Assembly (NCBI GenBank): GCA_007570785.1
Contig: ML664159.1
Location: 3,823,951 to 3,887,950 of the forward strand
From: Antilocapra americana
Lineage: Eukaryota; Chordata; Mammalia; Artiodactyla; Antilocapridae
Length of the DNA: 64,000 bases
Direction of reading: 5' to 3'
A program made the position numbers and the translations under genes. The notes beneath the pieces are model-generated. The model worked only from the letters and a program-made list of their open reading frames with translations, was not told where the DNA came from and searched no databases. Numbering within the stretch: position 1 is the first letter of the stretch; each line of letters begins with the position of its first letter. Of this stretch, positions 47,190 to 58,580 are shown piece after piece.

Positions 47190-48744
47190 TCAGCATTACT
47201 GACTCCATATGAGTGAGCTTTCTGAATGTTCACCCGGAACAGTGAGGCTATTTACTGCTGACTGGACCGTCTGCTCCTGAACCAGAGGGAACCATGTGAG
47301 TCTGAGACCTTGTGAAAGAGAATCTTTTTGTATACATAAATCCATTGTTGAGTCAGTGGCAACTCACCATGTTGGTTCTTTTTTCTCCCACAAACACAAA
47401 AAGCCTGATTTGAAAGCAATTAAGCAATTAGAAAACCCTGCAAAGATCAGGGCTAGGAGTTTTCACTCTCTACTGACTCAACCACTGGTTATGGGTAACT
47501 CTTCAGTGATCTTAGTAAATAAACATGAGAATCTGAGTGATTAGGATTCATCAGGAAGTGAGGAGACAGAAGCTGGTTGTTCACATAGTTCTCTTTTCTC
47601 TTTCTCCCATTAGTGAAGCTACAATAGATATATGAGGAAGAAAAACTAAATTGAAAAAGGAGGAAAATTATTCATTTGAGTTCTGCCGAGTGTGTTCTAG
47701 CTTCTTTCTCATTCCAACTTGCTCAAGCAAAACTGTCAAATTTCTAGATGGAAAAAAGCATATAATATCTAACAAAAATAGCTAATTTTCCCAATAAATT
47801 TTCCCCATTTGTGATCATATACATTGTCAATTTGTACATATTCATTTGTATTCAGTAGATTTTCAGGAAATGTACAAATGAATGAATAAAAAATAAACCA
47901 TTAATGAAACTTAAGCTCTTTGTCAAAGTGGAATGACAAAATTCAATCTTAGATAATTACTATAATGGAGTGAAGCACTTTTAAAAGATAAATTCACTGA
48001 ACCAATAGAAAATCAACACTTATTGGTGTCTTATTTAGTTAATTATTCCTACAGTTATCATATTTTACTGTCCAGAAACCTAATTATTCAAATTGCACTT
48101 AGAAACAGATATACTTTTAAAAATAGAAAGTGAGAGACAAGAAGATGCAGTTCCCATTAAGACTCAACAGTTGTGGACCCCAGGCCCACATCTGAAACAA
48201 AAAAGTTGAGTAGAAGCAGTTATATAGGAGCTTAAATCCCAAACTTGATACTGTGTTACCATATTTCAACTCATCCTACCATAGAACAAAAATAGCAGCC
48301 CAAATCCTTCTTCTGGTGGTTACACATTTATAAATTCTTAGAGACAGTTCAAGTCAAAACTTTCAGGGCTATTAAAAGGGCTACTTTATATTCCTGTAGA
48401 AAAACCCATAGATCTTGTCATTCAGACAAAAAATGCAAATATTTCATGTGAAGTTATTATGAGGTTGAGTAGGAGTTTTGATTTAATTATAGATTGGAGG
48501 GTATAGTATATTCTTAAACTTTTGTAGCCAATGCCATGGAGGACAACTGAGCTCCTACTAAACAATTCTTGATGTTGTAAAATCCTAAACAAGGTTGGGA
48601 TTCAGGAATAAAATTTTTATGAATTATATTTATGAAAAAAATCACTTCATCTTTAATCAAAATCCAAAGTCATCTCCTTTAGTAGATCAAAGTAAACTCA
48701 ACATAGCTAAATAACATCTTCTTCCCTGATTCTACAAACATGTA
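47190..48744. other. repeat-poor intergenic DNA
   Basis: No gene or named repeat recognised over about 1.5 kb. AT-rich after 47640. Confidence 0.45.
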
Positions 48745-48955
48745 TTAAATTCTTCTTCTGTGTCAGGCTGCACGCTCAGCTTTATATAATGCTTTATAAT
48801 ACATACAAACTCATCATCTCATTTGATTCTCTTACCAGGCCTGTGGGGCTACTGTTACTATTTCTACTTTACAGTCAAATAAACAGAACCCTAGAGAATT
48901 TAAGTGCCCAAGATCAATAAATAAGAAACGGAGCTCATTTTTAACCCACATTTTT
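48745..48955 (-). mobile_element. MIR SINE
   Basis: Reverse MIR: 'gtgtcaggctgcacgctcag', 'ctcatcatctcatttgattc', 'ttctactttacagtcaaata' and 'gtgcccaagatcaataaata' in family order. Confidence 0.7.
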
Positions 48956-50329
48956 TCCTATGGAATTTGGTGTGTTGCTTAAAACTGTTTAAGAACTAAA
49001 ATCTTCACCATATTTTAAGTCTTAATAATATAGATTTTCCAAGTTCCTTTCAACCAATCAAAACCTGAGAGATTCCGTAATAAAACCACAACTCTTCACA
49101 GCATATTTTTTTGAATTGTCCCTCTCTAAGTGAGACATGTTATTTTGGGCAGTCTCATGTGATGAAAGAGATAATGGGCTCTTTGGGCGGTAATGAAAAC
49201 AAAATCACTACTTTGACAGTAAGCAAAATAGAAATTGAAGCTTTAAAAAATAGGATTTTCTGATTTCACAAATGAGCCGTCAAGAAACTTTAGATTTAAT
49301 TTCATGGTGCTATTTTCTCTGTCACTTAAAATAATAACATGCCAATTTACAAAGTCCTTTGGGCTCCCTTTAACATGTAAATGAAAAACTCAAATTCTAT
49401 TTGAAAACTTAAGCTTTCATATATAGGATTAAAAAATAGAGACTTGAGGGAAAAAGTGTTCTGTTCTGGGTAGGTCCTCAAGCCCAAGACAGCAGGCTTG
49501 GATGGGCTGAAGACAGTAGGGGAGTTGGGTCTTCAGGGTCACAGCCAATCAAGAGAGCCTGGCTATGTGAGGCAGAGCGTTCACAGAGCAGTGCTTTTTA
49601 GCTATACAGTTTAAAATTGTATGGGTTTCTATTTTTCTGTTGGGAGTGAAGATGGAGGCGGCATATGGCCAACCAACAGATTCCAAGAGAAGAGGTCTGA
49701 GGAAGAATTCACATCCAGTGGATCAGTCAGGAAAGCTTGCTCTGCCAGATTAGGCAAATGAATGAGGATGGCCAACAGAGGAAAAGACCCAGTAGCAATT
49801 CCTAACAGACAGTCAGGCACAGTAAAGAGTCTGAGATTTTAGCCTCTTTTCAAGCTAAGATGTTCACCTGCGAGTTTAACAGATCCTGGCAGAAGACACA
49901 AGACTCCTGTGTCAGAGACAAAGGACTTGACACTCAGGGCACAGCAGACAGCATGAGAATCAACGTGTTTGCATCAATTCTCTTGTTCCCAAATTCCCCG
50001 CGGCAATGTGTATGAACCCCCATGCATGCCTGCACATGCTGTGGGTTTCATATGGGAAAGGAGCCCTGACCTTAGGGAACATAAATCTTTTATAATGAGT
50101 AGCAAGTTTGCTGGCCTTTTGCTCTGAAAGGAGACTATCTTCCAAGGCTGCTACACAAATATCTTGAAAAGAAAGTCCAGAAATGCAAGAGAAATACAGG
50201 GGGGAATTATCTCTTAACAAAGAGCTGCCTCCTGGGTGGCTCTACATCAGTTTCTCAGCTGTGGTCACTTTAAAGGACAAATTTGACCCAATCATAATGT
50301 ATTCTTGGAAAATCTGGACAAGAAGGGAA
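48956..50329. other. unique DNA with an enhancer-like block
   Basis: 49100-49420 is repeat-free and AT-rich with several homeodomain-like cores and 'gggctctttgggcggtaatg'. 49440-50329 may be an unrecognised old repeat. No gene is seen. Confidence 0.4.
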
Positions 50330-50960
50330 GAATCTGCCCTGCATTGGGCTCTTCAAAAGCAGACTTTGAGGTGAAGATTCATATGTGAATGATTTATTAA
50401 AGAAATTATCCCAGAACAATCCAGTAACTAAGGAATGCTGCTGCTGCTGCTGCTGCTGCTGTGGCTTCAGTCGTGTCTGACTCTGTGCTGCCCTGTAGAT
50501 GGCAGCCCACCAGGCTCCACCGTCCCTGGGATTCTTCAGGCAAGAACACTGGAGTGGGTTGCCATTTCCTTCTTCAATGCGTGAAAGTGAAGTCGTGTCC
50601 GACTCTTTGCAACCCCATGGACTGCAGCCCACCAGGCTCCTCTGTCAATGTGATTTTCCAGGCAAGCGTACTGGAGTGGGGTGCCATTGCCTTCTCCAAA
50701 CTAAGGAATGACGGGGAAGCAATATTGAAGAGGGAATCTCAGGTAAAGTTCTGTGATAGCTTCAGCCTGATCCTGAAGGAAAACTCTGGAATGTGGATTA
50801 TGCCTCAGAATTGTCCCACCTGACAAAAGAGAGCTGGGCTTTCAAACTCCTGTCCCTTTCAGTCATTGGCCAAGGCCATTGCAAGGAGTATATAAACTCC
50901 TAGGCACTTACAGCTCTCTGTGCTTGTAGGAAAAGCAGCTCCAATACCCTGAAGACAAGG
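50330..50960. mobile_element. LTR-like old repeat split by a BOV-A2
   Basis: 'ttgaggtgaagattcatatg', 'gatttattaaagaaattatc', and beyond the SINE 'cctcagaattgtcccacctg' and 'agagagctgggctttcaaac' match an LTR-like repeat I recall from other mammals but cannot name. Continuity across the SINE supports a single unit. Orientation and borders are uncertain. Confidence 0.35.
50438..50698 (-). mobile_element. BOV-A2 SINE with perfect 12-bp TSD
   Basis: Reverse-oriented dimer starting with a (GCT)n tail of about eight units (50438-50460) and containing both Bov-A monomers. TSD AACTAAGGAATG at 50426-50437 and 50699-50710. Confidence 0.96.
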
Positions 50961-51087
50961 CCATAAGGAAAAGACACTATAGGAGGCAAAAGCATCATGA
51001 AGTAAGGGTAGGGGCACACAGATATGGTGAAGAGGGCTGAAGTGATCTAATTGCTTAGATCCACTTATATTCACTTCATACTGTTAT

Positions 51088-52045
51088 CAGTTCAGTTCAG
51101 TCACTCGTTTGTGTCCAACTCTTTGCCACCCCATGGACTGCAGCACACTAGGCTTCCCTGTCCATCACCAGCTCCTGGAGCTTGCTCAAACTCATAGCCA
51201 TCCAATCATCTCATCCTCTATTGTCCCCTTTTCCTCCTGCCTTCAATCTTTCCCAGAATCTGGGTCTTTTCCAAAGAGTCAATTCTTTGCATGAGGTGGC
51301 CAAAGTATTGGAGTTTCAGCTTCAGCATCAATACTTCCAATGAATATTCAGGATTGATTTCCTCTAGGATTGACTGGTTTGATCTTGCAGTCCAAGGGAC
51401 CACAAGAGTCTTCTCCAACACCACAGTTCAAAAGCATAAATTCTTCAATGTTCAGTTTTTTTATGGTCAACTCTCACATCTATACATGACTACTGGAAAA
51501 ATCATAGCCTTGACTAGATGGACCTTTGTCAGCAAGATAATGTCTCTGCTTTTTAATATGCTTTCTAGGTTGGTCATAGCTTTTCTTCTGAGGAGCAAGT
51601 GTCTTTAATTTCATGGCTGCAATCACCATCTGCAGTGATTTTGGAGTGCAATAAAATAAAGTCTATCACTGTTCCCATGTTTCCCCATCTATTTGCCATG
51701 AAGTGATGGGACCAGATGCCATGATCTTCATTTTTTGAATGTTGAATTTTACCAGGTTTTCCACTCTCCTGTTTAACTTTCATCAAGAGGCTATTCAATT
51801 CCTCTTTAATTTCTGCCACAAGGGTGGTATCATCTGCATATCTGAGATTATTGATATTTCCCCAGCAATCTTAATTTCAGCTTGTACTTCATCCAGCCCA
51901 GCATTTTGCATGATTTGTATTCTGCATACAAGTTAAATAAGCAATGTGATAGTATAAAGCCTTGACGTACACCTTTCCCAATATAGAACCAGTCCATTGT
52001 TCCATATTGGGTTCTAATTGTTGTTTCTTGACCTGAATACATTGT
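51088..52045 (-). mobile_element. BovB LINE, 3' third, reverse orientation
   Basis: Begins (minus-strand 3' end) with the repeated 'cagttcagttcagtcac' tail and covers the ORF C-terminus. On the minus strand it reaches the RT region, with the catalytic YADD-type box as 'tgcagatgatacc' near 51830 and 'IGKGVRQGFILSHCLFNLY' near 51905-51990. It is truncated at about 52045. Several stops are present. The TSD is not clear. Confidence 0.92.
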
Positions 52046-52924
52046 TACAGCTTCTTCAAACTATACACATTGTTATAGATTCTTAAAATGATAGGTGGTC
52101 AAAATTTTTAGGGAAAAACTTACAAGAAGAGAGTTAGTGGGATGAGTAAAAGCCTATTGCTGCAGGTGATCTCACATTCATAACTGATATTCATTATCCC
52201 ATTTTTTTTCCATCTATTCTAGGTTTCCTTTATCATTAGCTGGCACGGCTGCTGATCTAGACAGCTTGCCTGGGGAAGTGAACCAGAACTTCATCTTTGA
52301 AAGATCTGAGCCCAGTTATGATTCTTCTATCATGCTTTCATTGTTGTAATTGCCTACTCACAGGTAAAAGATAACCATGGGAACACAAAGACAAAGCCCA
52401 CTGTATCTATTAAAGCTTCTCTCAATTTTGTAGTAGCAATGCAACCTCTTTCTGATTCGCAGGGTCAATTACCCCTGCAGTATGGTGGCTCCTTTCTTTT
52501 CTGTTATCACAAGGAGCCCTAAAAGACTAGGTAGTAGCCATAGCTTTATTGTAAATTGAATTTTTACTGTGTCCCTTGGATGAAGCGTCCCTCCTCTCGG
52601 AACAAGGACCTCTAAACACACAGAACCTGAAGTTGTGTGGACATACAAACGTGAGCCCACTTGTTTTCCTATAAGTGAGTCCCTGAGGCTGAGCTATTCA
52701 CACGCACTTTCAGCTTTCTGACTCCAGTAGCCCAAGAGCAAACTTTCAAAGAAGAGTCATAAGTTTAGGTCATTGGATGAGGTTACAGGAGATGTACAGA
52801 GAAGTGATTAAAGAGATACAAGGGATTGTGGATCAGCAACCAACAGAGTTTGCTATGGAATCGAATAAGAAATTTACAGGCAAATAATCGTTTCAAGAAG
52901 CTTATAATTCCCCATTTTTCATTC
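52046..52924. other. unassigned intergenic DNA
   Basis: Starts with an imperfect local duplication ('cattgttacagcttctt' and 'cattgttatagattctt' near 52040 and 52068). Otherwise no gene or named repeat. Confidence 0.4.
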
Positions 52925-53260
52925 ATCCAATGAATACCCAGAATGTACCCAGTACAGTGGGGCTCCCCAGGTGGTACAGTGGTGAAGAATACCTCTGTCA
53001 GTGCAGGAGACATGGGTTCAATCCTGGGTTGGGAAGATCCCATGGAGAAGGAAATGGCAACCCACTTCTGGAAAATTCCATGGACAGAGGAGCCTGGCAA
53101 GCTACAGTCCATAGGATTGCAAACAGTCAGATACAACTGAAGCAACTTAGCACTGCACCCAGTACAGTGCTAGGTGGTAATGCAACAGAGATAAATAACA
53201 CATTGCACTTTCATCCACAGAGTTCAAGTGTTTAGAGTGGAGACAGACAAGTAAGCCAAT
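52925..53260 (-). mobile_element. L2 3'-end fragment split by a Bov-tA
   Basis: 'catccaatgaatacccagaa' before, and 'ggtggtaatgcaacagagat' and 'gtggagacagacaagtaagc' after the SINE, follow a reverse L2 tail. Confidence 0.5.
52960..53156 (+). mobile_element. Bov-tA SINE with perfect 13-bp TSD
   Basis: Sense element from 'gggctccccaggtggtacag', with box B-like 'gggttcaatcc', to 'atacaactgaagcaacttag'. TSD ACCCAGTACAGTG at 52947-52959 and 53157-53169. Confidence 0.96.
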
Positions 53261-53417
53261 GCTTAATATTTTGGTGATATACCCCTCACCAGACAGAAGT
53301 GAGGGATGACTGAGAGTCAAGACAGCCCATGGAGGAGGCCTTCTTAACTAGGTCTACAAGATGAATATACCAGCCAGAGTATTAGTTCCAGGAGAGGGTA
53401 AAAGAGAAACAGATGTT

Positions 53418-53800
53418 GTCTTAGTTTGGGCTGCTATAAAAAACAAAAAATACCATAGGTTGAGTGGTTCATAAACAGTATAAGAAATTTATTTCTTATA
53501 GTTCTTGAGGCTGGAACTCCAAGATCAGGGTGCCAGCATGATCAGGTTCTGGTGAGAGTCCTCTTGCAGGTTACATACTACTAATTTCTCATTGTATCCA
53601 CATATGGTAGAAAGAGAAAGAGAGAGCAAGCTCTTCTGTGATTCTTATAGGGCACTAATCTCATTCAAGAGGACTCCACCCTTGTGATGGCATCTAAATC
53701 TAATTACCTCCCAAAGCTCCACCTCTTATATCATCACACTGAGAGTAAGGGCTCAACATATGAATTTTAGTGGGTCACAAACATTCGGTCCATAACTGAG
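53418..53800 (-). mobile_element. MLT1A-like solo LTR (ERVL-MaLR)
   Basis: The reverse complement of a MaLR LTR: 'gtcttagtttgggctgctat', 'ataccataggttgagtggtt', 'aatttatttcttatagttct', 'ctggtgagagtcctctt', 'attacctcccaaagctccac' and 'aacattcggtccataac'. All blocks are in order. It is a noncoding solo LTR of an old nonautonomous endogenous retrovirus-like family, with no internal region. Confidence 0.75.
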
Positions 53801-54305
53801 AAGGCATGTTCATCCAAATCCAAAACACATACATGTGGCCCCTATTGGAAGTGTGCCTATACAGGTATTAACTATGGCATAGTTTCAACTTCTAATGGGA
53901 TGTCAGGACTTCCTGTGCTCATTCCAAGTTCCTCAACAGAGAAGAGGAAAAGAGTGTGAGCTAAGTTCAAGGGCATTTGAGGGCTGTCATACTAGGGGTA
54001 AAGCATTCAATGGAGTGTTTGAAAAAGTTAAAAGCGGTTCCTGCATTTGATTCTCTTAAAAATGGTAATAACAGCATCATGTGTGGGAACCTGTGTGTTT
54101 CCTTTCCTAGGTTCTACTTCTATCCTATTGCTTTTCTCTTCCTCCTGTTTTGACCTGTGATAGTAAGATGGAGACCTCCAAACATTAAAGCCAAGTAAGA
54201 ATGGGAACTAGAACCCTAAAACTTCCCTGGAGTCCCTTGAAGTTCATCTAGGCTGAACTTTATAGAAATCACAAAGACTCTTTCTTCTGCTCTGGCCCAA
54301 TGTTT
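53801..54305. other. unassigned intergenic DNA
   Basis: No gene or named repeat recognised. Confidence 0.4.
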
Positions 54306-54324
54306 AAAATAAAATCAATCTGCT

Positions 54325-55343
54325 GATGGCTTCACAGCTGAATTCTACCAAAAATTTAGAGAAGAGCTAACACCTATTCTACTCAAACTCTTCCAGAAAA
54401 TTGCAGAGGAAGGTAAACTTCCAAACTCATTCTATGAGGCCACCATCACCCTAATTCCAAAACCCAACAAAGATTCCACAAAAAAGAAAACTACAGGCCA
54501 ATATCACTGATGAACTTAGATGCAAAAATCCTTAACAAAATTCTAGCAAATAGAATACAACAACACATTAAAAAAATCATACATCATGATCAAGTAGGCT
54601 TTATCCCAGGGATGCAAGGATTCTTCAATATTCGCAAATCAATCAATGTAATACACCACATTAACAAATTGAAAAATAAAAATCACATGATTATCTCAAT
54701 AGATGCAGAGAAAGCCTTTGACAAAATTCAACATCCATTTATGATAAAAACCCTCCAAAAAGCAGGAATAGAAGGAACATACCTCAACATAATAAAAGCT
54801 ATATATGACAAACCCACAGCAAACATTATCNNNNNNNNNNNNNNNNNNNNNNNNNNNNNNNNNNNNNNNNNNNNNNNNNNNNNNNNNNNNNNNNNNNNNN
54901 NNNNNNNNNNNNNNNNNNNNNNNNNNNNNNNNNNNNNNNNNNNNNNNNNNNNNNNNNNNNNNNNNNNNNNNNNNNNNNNNNNNNNNNNNNNNNNNNNNNN
55001 NNNNNNNNNNNNNNNNNNNNNNNNNNNNNNNNNNNNNNNNNNNNNNNNNNNNNNNNNNNNNNNNNNNNNNNNNNNNNNNNNNNNNNNNNNNNNNNNNNNN
55101 NNNNNNNNNNNNNNNNNNNNNNNNNNNNNNNNNNNNNNNNNNNNNNNNNNNNNNNNNNNNNNNNNNNNNNNNNNNNNNNNNNNNNNNNNNNNNNNNNNNN
55201 NNNNNNNNNNNNNNNNNNNNNNNNNNNNNNGGGGGGGGAGGGAGGAGGGAGGGGGGTTCTGGAGGGGAAGCATATGTAAACCCATGGTGATATCATGACA
55301 TTGTATGGCAAAAACAATAATAAAAAAAAAAGTGAAAAAAAAT
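54325..55343 (+). mobile_element. young L1-BT insertion with perfect 19-bp TSD, containing an assembly gap
   Basis: Starts inside the RT domain of ORF2 ('gatggcttcacagctgaatt'), with an open RT stretch from 54510 ('[19 protein letters not shown]', '[17 protein letters not shown]', '[16 protein letters not shown]') cut by N at 54831. After the gap only 3'UTR and an A-rich tail are present. The TSD AAAATAAAATCAATCTGCT (54306-54324 and 55344-55362) is perfect, marking a recent insertion. It is 5'-truncated, so inactive. Confidence 0.93.
54831..55230. other. assembly gap of 400 N
   Basis: Exactly 400 unknown bases inside the young L1. Any reading frame drawn across it is meaningless. The right edge resumes in a G-rich L1 3'UTR tract (55231-55256). 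Confidence 1.
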
Positions 55344-55362
55344 AAAATAAAATCAATCTGCT

Positions 55363-55754
55363 TGATTTATTAAATTCTATTAAAATCACACTAATCTTTC
55401 CTTACTCATTCATATCTTAAATCAGCCAGAGTTCCAGCTGAAAATATATGGCACATGGAGACGACATATATTCAAAGACTTGGGCAAACAAGGCCAGTGT
55501 GCCACTAATAGGAGATGCTATTCCAAGCAGCTCAGTGTATTTCCCAACCAATATAAAAGTCACAAAGGAAAATGTCAGCGCCAAAGACTACACATTTCGT
55601 AGACCTCATCTCCCTCACCACAAGGCACATTTTCAGAAATACAGATAAAATACCTTCTATGACCACAAACTATTTCCTAGACTTTCATATTTCCTTTGTC
55701 CACAGAGGCACAGTTCTGTTAGGTCTTACCTGAAGTTTGCACCTCAACAAAAAT
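55363..55754. other. unassigned DNA
   Basis: No gene or named repeat. The small open stretch at 55448-55648 has no recognisable protein similarity. Confidence 0.4.
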
Positions 55755-57190
55755 GGACTAAATCTAGCCACTATGAAGATCAGTATGGTAGTCCCTTAAA
55801 CTAAACAGAGTTACCATATGATCCAGTAATCCCACTGCTAGGCATATATCTGGAGAAAATTTTAATCTGAAAAGATATATGCACCCCTATGTTCACAGCA
55901 GCACTACTTACAATAGCCAAGACATGGAAGCAACTTAAGTGTCCGTTGACAGTTGAACAGATAAAGAAGCTGTGGTATATATATAATGGAATATTATGCA
56001 GTCATAAAAAGAATGAAATAATGCCATTTGCAGCAACATGGGTTGACCATAATATACTAATGAAGTCGGTCAGACTGAGAAAGACAAATATCATACAATA
56101 TCACTTACATGTGGAATCTAAAAAACATGACACAAATAAATTTATTCATAAAAAAGACTTACAGACATAGAAAACAAACCTATAGTTACCAAAGGAGAAA
56201 GAGTGTTAAATTAGGAGTAACTAATAAGGACCTACTGTATGGCACAGGGAAGTATACTCAATATCTTATAATAATCTATAATGGAAAAGAAATATCAATA
56301 ACCTCAGACATGCAGACGACACCACCCTTATGGCAGAAAGTGAAGAGGAACTAAAAAGCCTCTTGATGAAAGTGAAAGAGGAGAGTGAAAAAATTGGCTT
56401 AAAGCTCAACATTCAGAAAACTAAGATCATGGCATTTGGTCCCATCACTTCATGGCAAATAGATGGGGAAACAGTGTCAAACTTTATTTTGAGGGGCTCC
56501 AAAATCACTGCAGATGGTGGTTGCAGCCATGAAATCAAAAGACACTTACTTCTTTGAAGGAAGGTTATGACCAACCTAGACAGCATATTGAAAAGCAGAG
56601 ACATTACTTTGTCAACAAAGGTCCATCTAGTCAAGGCTATGGTTTTTCCAGTAGTCATGTATGGATGTGAGAGATGCACGGTTAAGAAAGCTGAGCACCG
56701 AAGAATTGATGCTTTCGAATTGTGGTGTTGGGGAAGACTCTTGAGAGTCCCTTGGACTGCAAGGAGATCAAACTAGTCCATCCTAAAGGAGATCAGTCCT
56801 GGGTGTTCATTGGAAGGACTGATGTTGAAGCTGAAACTCCAATACTTTGGCCACCTCATGCAAAGAATTGATTCATTGGAAAAGACCCTAATGCTGGGAA
56901 GGATTGGGGGCAGGAGGAGAAGAGGACGACAGAGGATGAGATGGTTGGATGGCATCACTGACTAGATAAACATGGGTTTGGGTGGACTCCCAGAGTTGGT
57001 GATGGACAGGGAGGCCTGGCGTGCTGCAATTCATGGGGTCACAAAGAGTTGGACATGACTGAGTGATGAACTAAACTGATAATGGAAAAGAATCTAAAAA
57101 AAAAATGTATGTATAATTGACACTTTGATGTACACCTGAAACTAATACAACATTGCAAATTAACTATACTTCAATAAAAAAATTTAATGG
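55755..57190 (+). mobile_element. older L1, ORF2 end and 3'UTR, split by a BovB
   Basis: ORF2 C-terminal blocks ('accatatgatccagtaatcc', 'cttacaatagccaagacatg', 'aagaagctgtggtatatata') and the 3'UTR ('ctatagttaccaaaggagaa', 'gtatggcacagggaagtata'), then after the BovB 'gatgtacacctgaaactaat' and 'ctatacttcaataaaaaaat'. Older than the BovB it carries. Confidence 0.85.
56292..57078 (+). mobile_element. BovB LINE, 3' portion with perfect 14-bp TSD
   Basis: 5'-truncated at the RT catalytic region (the 'HADDTTLMAESEEELKSLL' line begins near 56310), then a C-terminal part broken at 56557 and 56776, ending 'acatgactgagtgatgaact'. TSD ATAATGGAAAAGAA at 56278-56291 and 57079-57092; the host L1 reads on exactly across it. 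Confidence 0.95.
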
Positions 57191-57219
57191 ACTTATTGAA
57201 TTTGAATGAAAAGACGTTT

Positions 57220-57345
57220 TTGTGTGTGTTAGTCACTCAGTTGTTTCTGACTCTTTGTGAACTCATGGACTTTAGCCCGCTGGGCTCCTCTGAACCTGGA
57301 ATTCTCCAGGCAAGAATACTGGAGTGAGTTGCCATTTCCTTCTTC
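57220..57345 (-). mobile_element. Bov-A/Bov-tA SINE, 5'-truncated
   Basis: Only the Bov-A body in reverse, with a TG-rich tail on the left and ending 'catttccttcttc'. The tRNA-like head is missing. AAAAGACGTTT and AAAACAGATGTTT flanks may be an imperfect TSD. Confidence 0.85.
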
Positions 57346-57825
57346 AAAACAGATGTTTACAGACAACATTTTCAACAAATATTTATTGATTACCTGCTAT
57401 GTGCCAGTTATGAGCTCTGTGTTAATTATTCAATGGTCAACAAGAAAGCCATGTCCCTTACCTTCATGGACTTTAGAGACCAACAATAAACAAATATATA
57501 AATATGGACATGATAATAAATTATTATGTGCTATGAAGAAAAAGTATAGGATTTTGCAAGTGATATTTTCAGTAACTATAATAAGGTCATCTACTGCATA
57601 TTAGTGATCAGGGAAGGCCTTGCTAGGTTTGAAAGCCGAGGTCTGAAAGGTCAGTGTGAGCTGACTACACCCCAAGCTGGGAAAAGAGCATTCACTGAAG
57701 AAAGAAGCATTCACATAAGATCCTTATGTGAAGGATAAAGAAGAAAGAGTTTGGGGAGTGTGAGGAATGAAATAAGGACCAATGTGGCTGAGACACAATA
57801 AGCATAGGGAGGCAGGCTAATAAAT

Positions 57826-58168
57826 AAAGATGAAATTTTGTCATTTGGTACAACATGGGTAGACCTTGAGGGTATTATGCTAAGTCAAATAAGTCATATG
57901 AAGAAAAACAAATGCCATATGATTTCATATGTGGAAAATAAATAAATAGAAAGAAAACAAATGAACACATAGATACCAAGATCACAGTAGTGGTTACCAG
58001 AGGGGAGGGTTGTGGAGAAGGGTGAAATGGGTAATCAACCATATGGTGAGAGATGGAAACTAAATTTTTGGTGGTGAGCATGCTGTAGTATATACAGAAG
58101 TAGAAATATAAACTTGTACAAGTACAACTGATATAAAGCTATAAGCCAATGTTACCTCAATTTGTTTA
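57826..58168 (+). mobile_element. L1 3'UTR fragment within L2
   Basis: 'gtacaacatgggtagacctt', 'gccatatgatttcatatgtg', 'gtggttaccagaggggaggg' and the end 'atgttacctcaatttgttta' are L1 3'-region segments of an intermediate-age family. Confidence 0.65.
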
Positions 58169-58253
58169 AAATGGAGACAGGCTAGGTAGGGTCAGCTGTG
58201 ATAAAGAGTTAGAATTTGCTCTGAATGGATTGTAATGCTTCAAGAGAATGGTG

Positions 58254-58446
58254 CATACATGCATGCTCAGTCTTTTCAGTCATGCCTGACTCTTTGTGAC
58301 CCTATGAACTGTAGCCCACCAGGTTCCTCTGTCCATGGGATTTTTCCAGGCAAGAATACTGGAGTGGGTTGCCATGCCTTCCTCCAAGGGATCTTCCCAA
58401 CCTGGGAATCAAACCCATGTCTCCTGCATCTCCTGCATGACAGGCG
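58254..58446 (-). mobile_element. Bov-tA SINE with perfect 13-bp TSD in L2
   Basis: Reverse Bov-tA body and head remnant ('ctcctgcatgacaggc'). TSD CAAGAGAATGGTG at 58241-58253 and 58447-58459. Confidence 0.93.
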
Positions 58447-58580
58447 CAAGAGAATGGTGATGTTATTCAATTTAGGTTTTGTTGGGGGAAGGTGGTTATT
58501 ATCTTCCTGGCTGCTAAGTAGAGAATGGATCTTAATGGTGAGATGAATAGGCATGCAAGAAGTAGGCTTGAGGGGAAGGC

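Larger units (their letters stand above)
57365..58580 (-). mobile_element. L2 LINE, reverse, split by an L1 tail and a Bov-tA
   Basis: From the L2 3' end ('atatttattgattacctgct') through 'gatcagggaaggccttgcta', 'gaaaagagcattcactgaag', 'aataaggaccaatgtggctg', then beyond the inserts 'tcctggctgctaagtagaga' and 'tgaggggaaggcag'. The order matches the reverse L2 3' region. Confidence 0.7.

Noticed and set aside
54510..55389. Long apparent reading frames of 161-262 codons on both strands
   Set aside because: They run through the 400-N gap. Only the first 107 codons or so of the + strand frame are real, and they are L1 reverse transcriptase.
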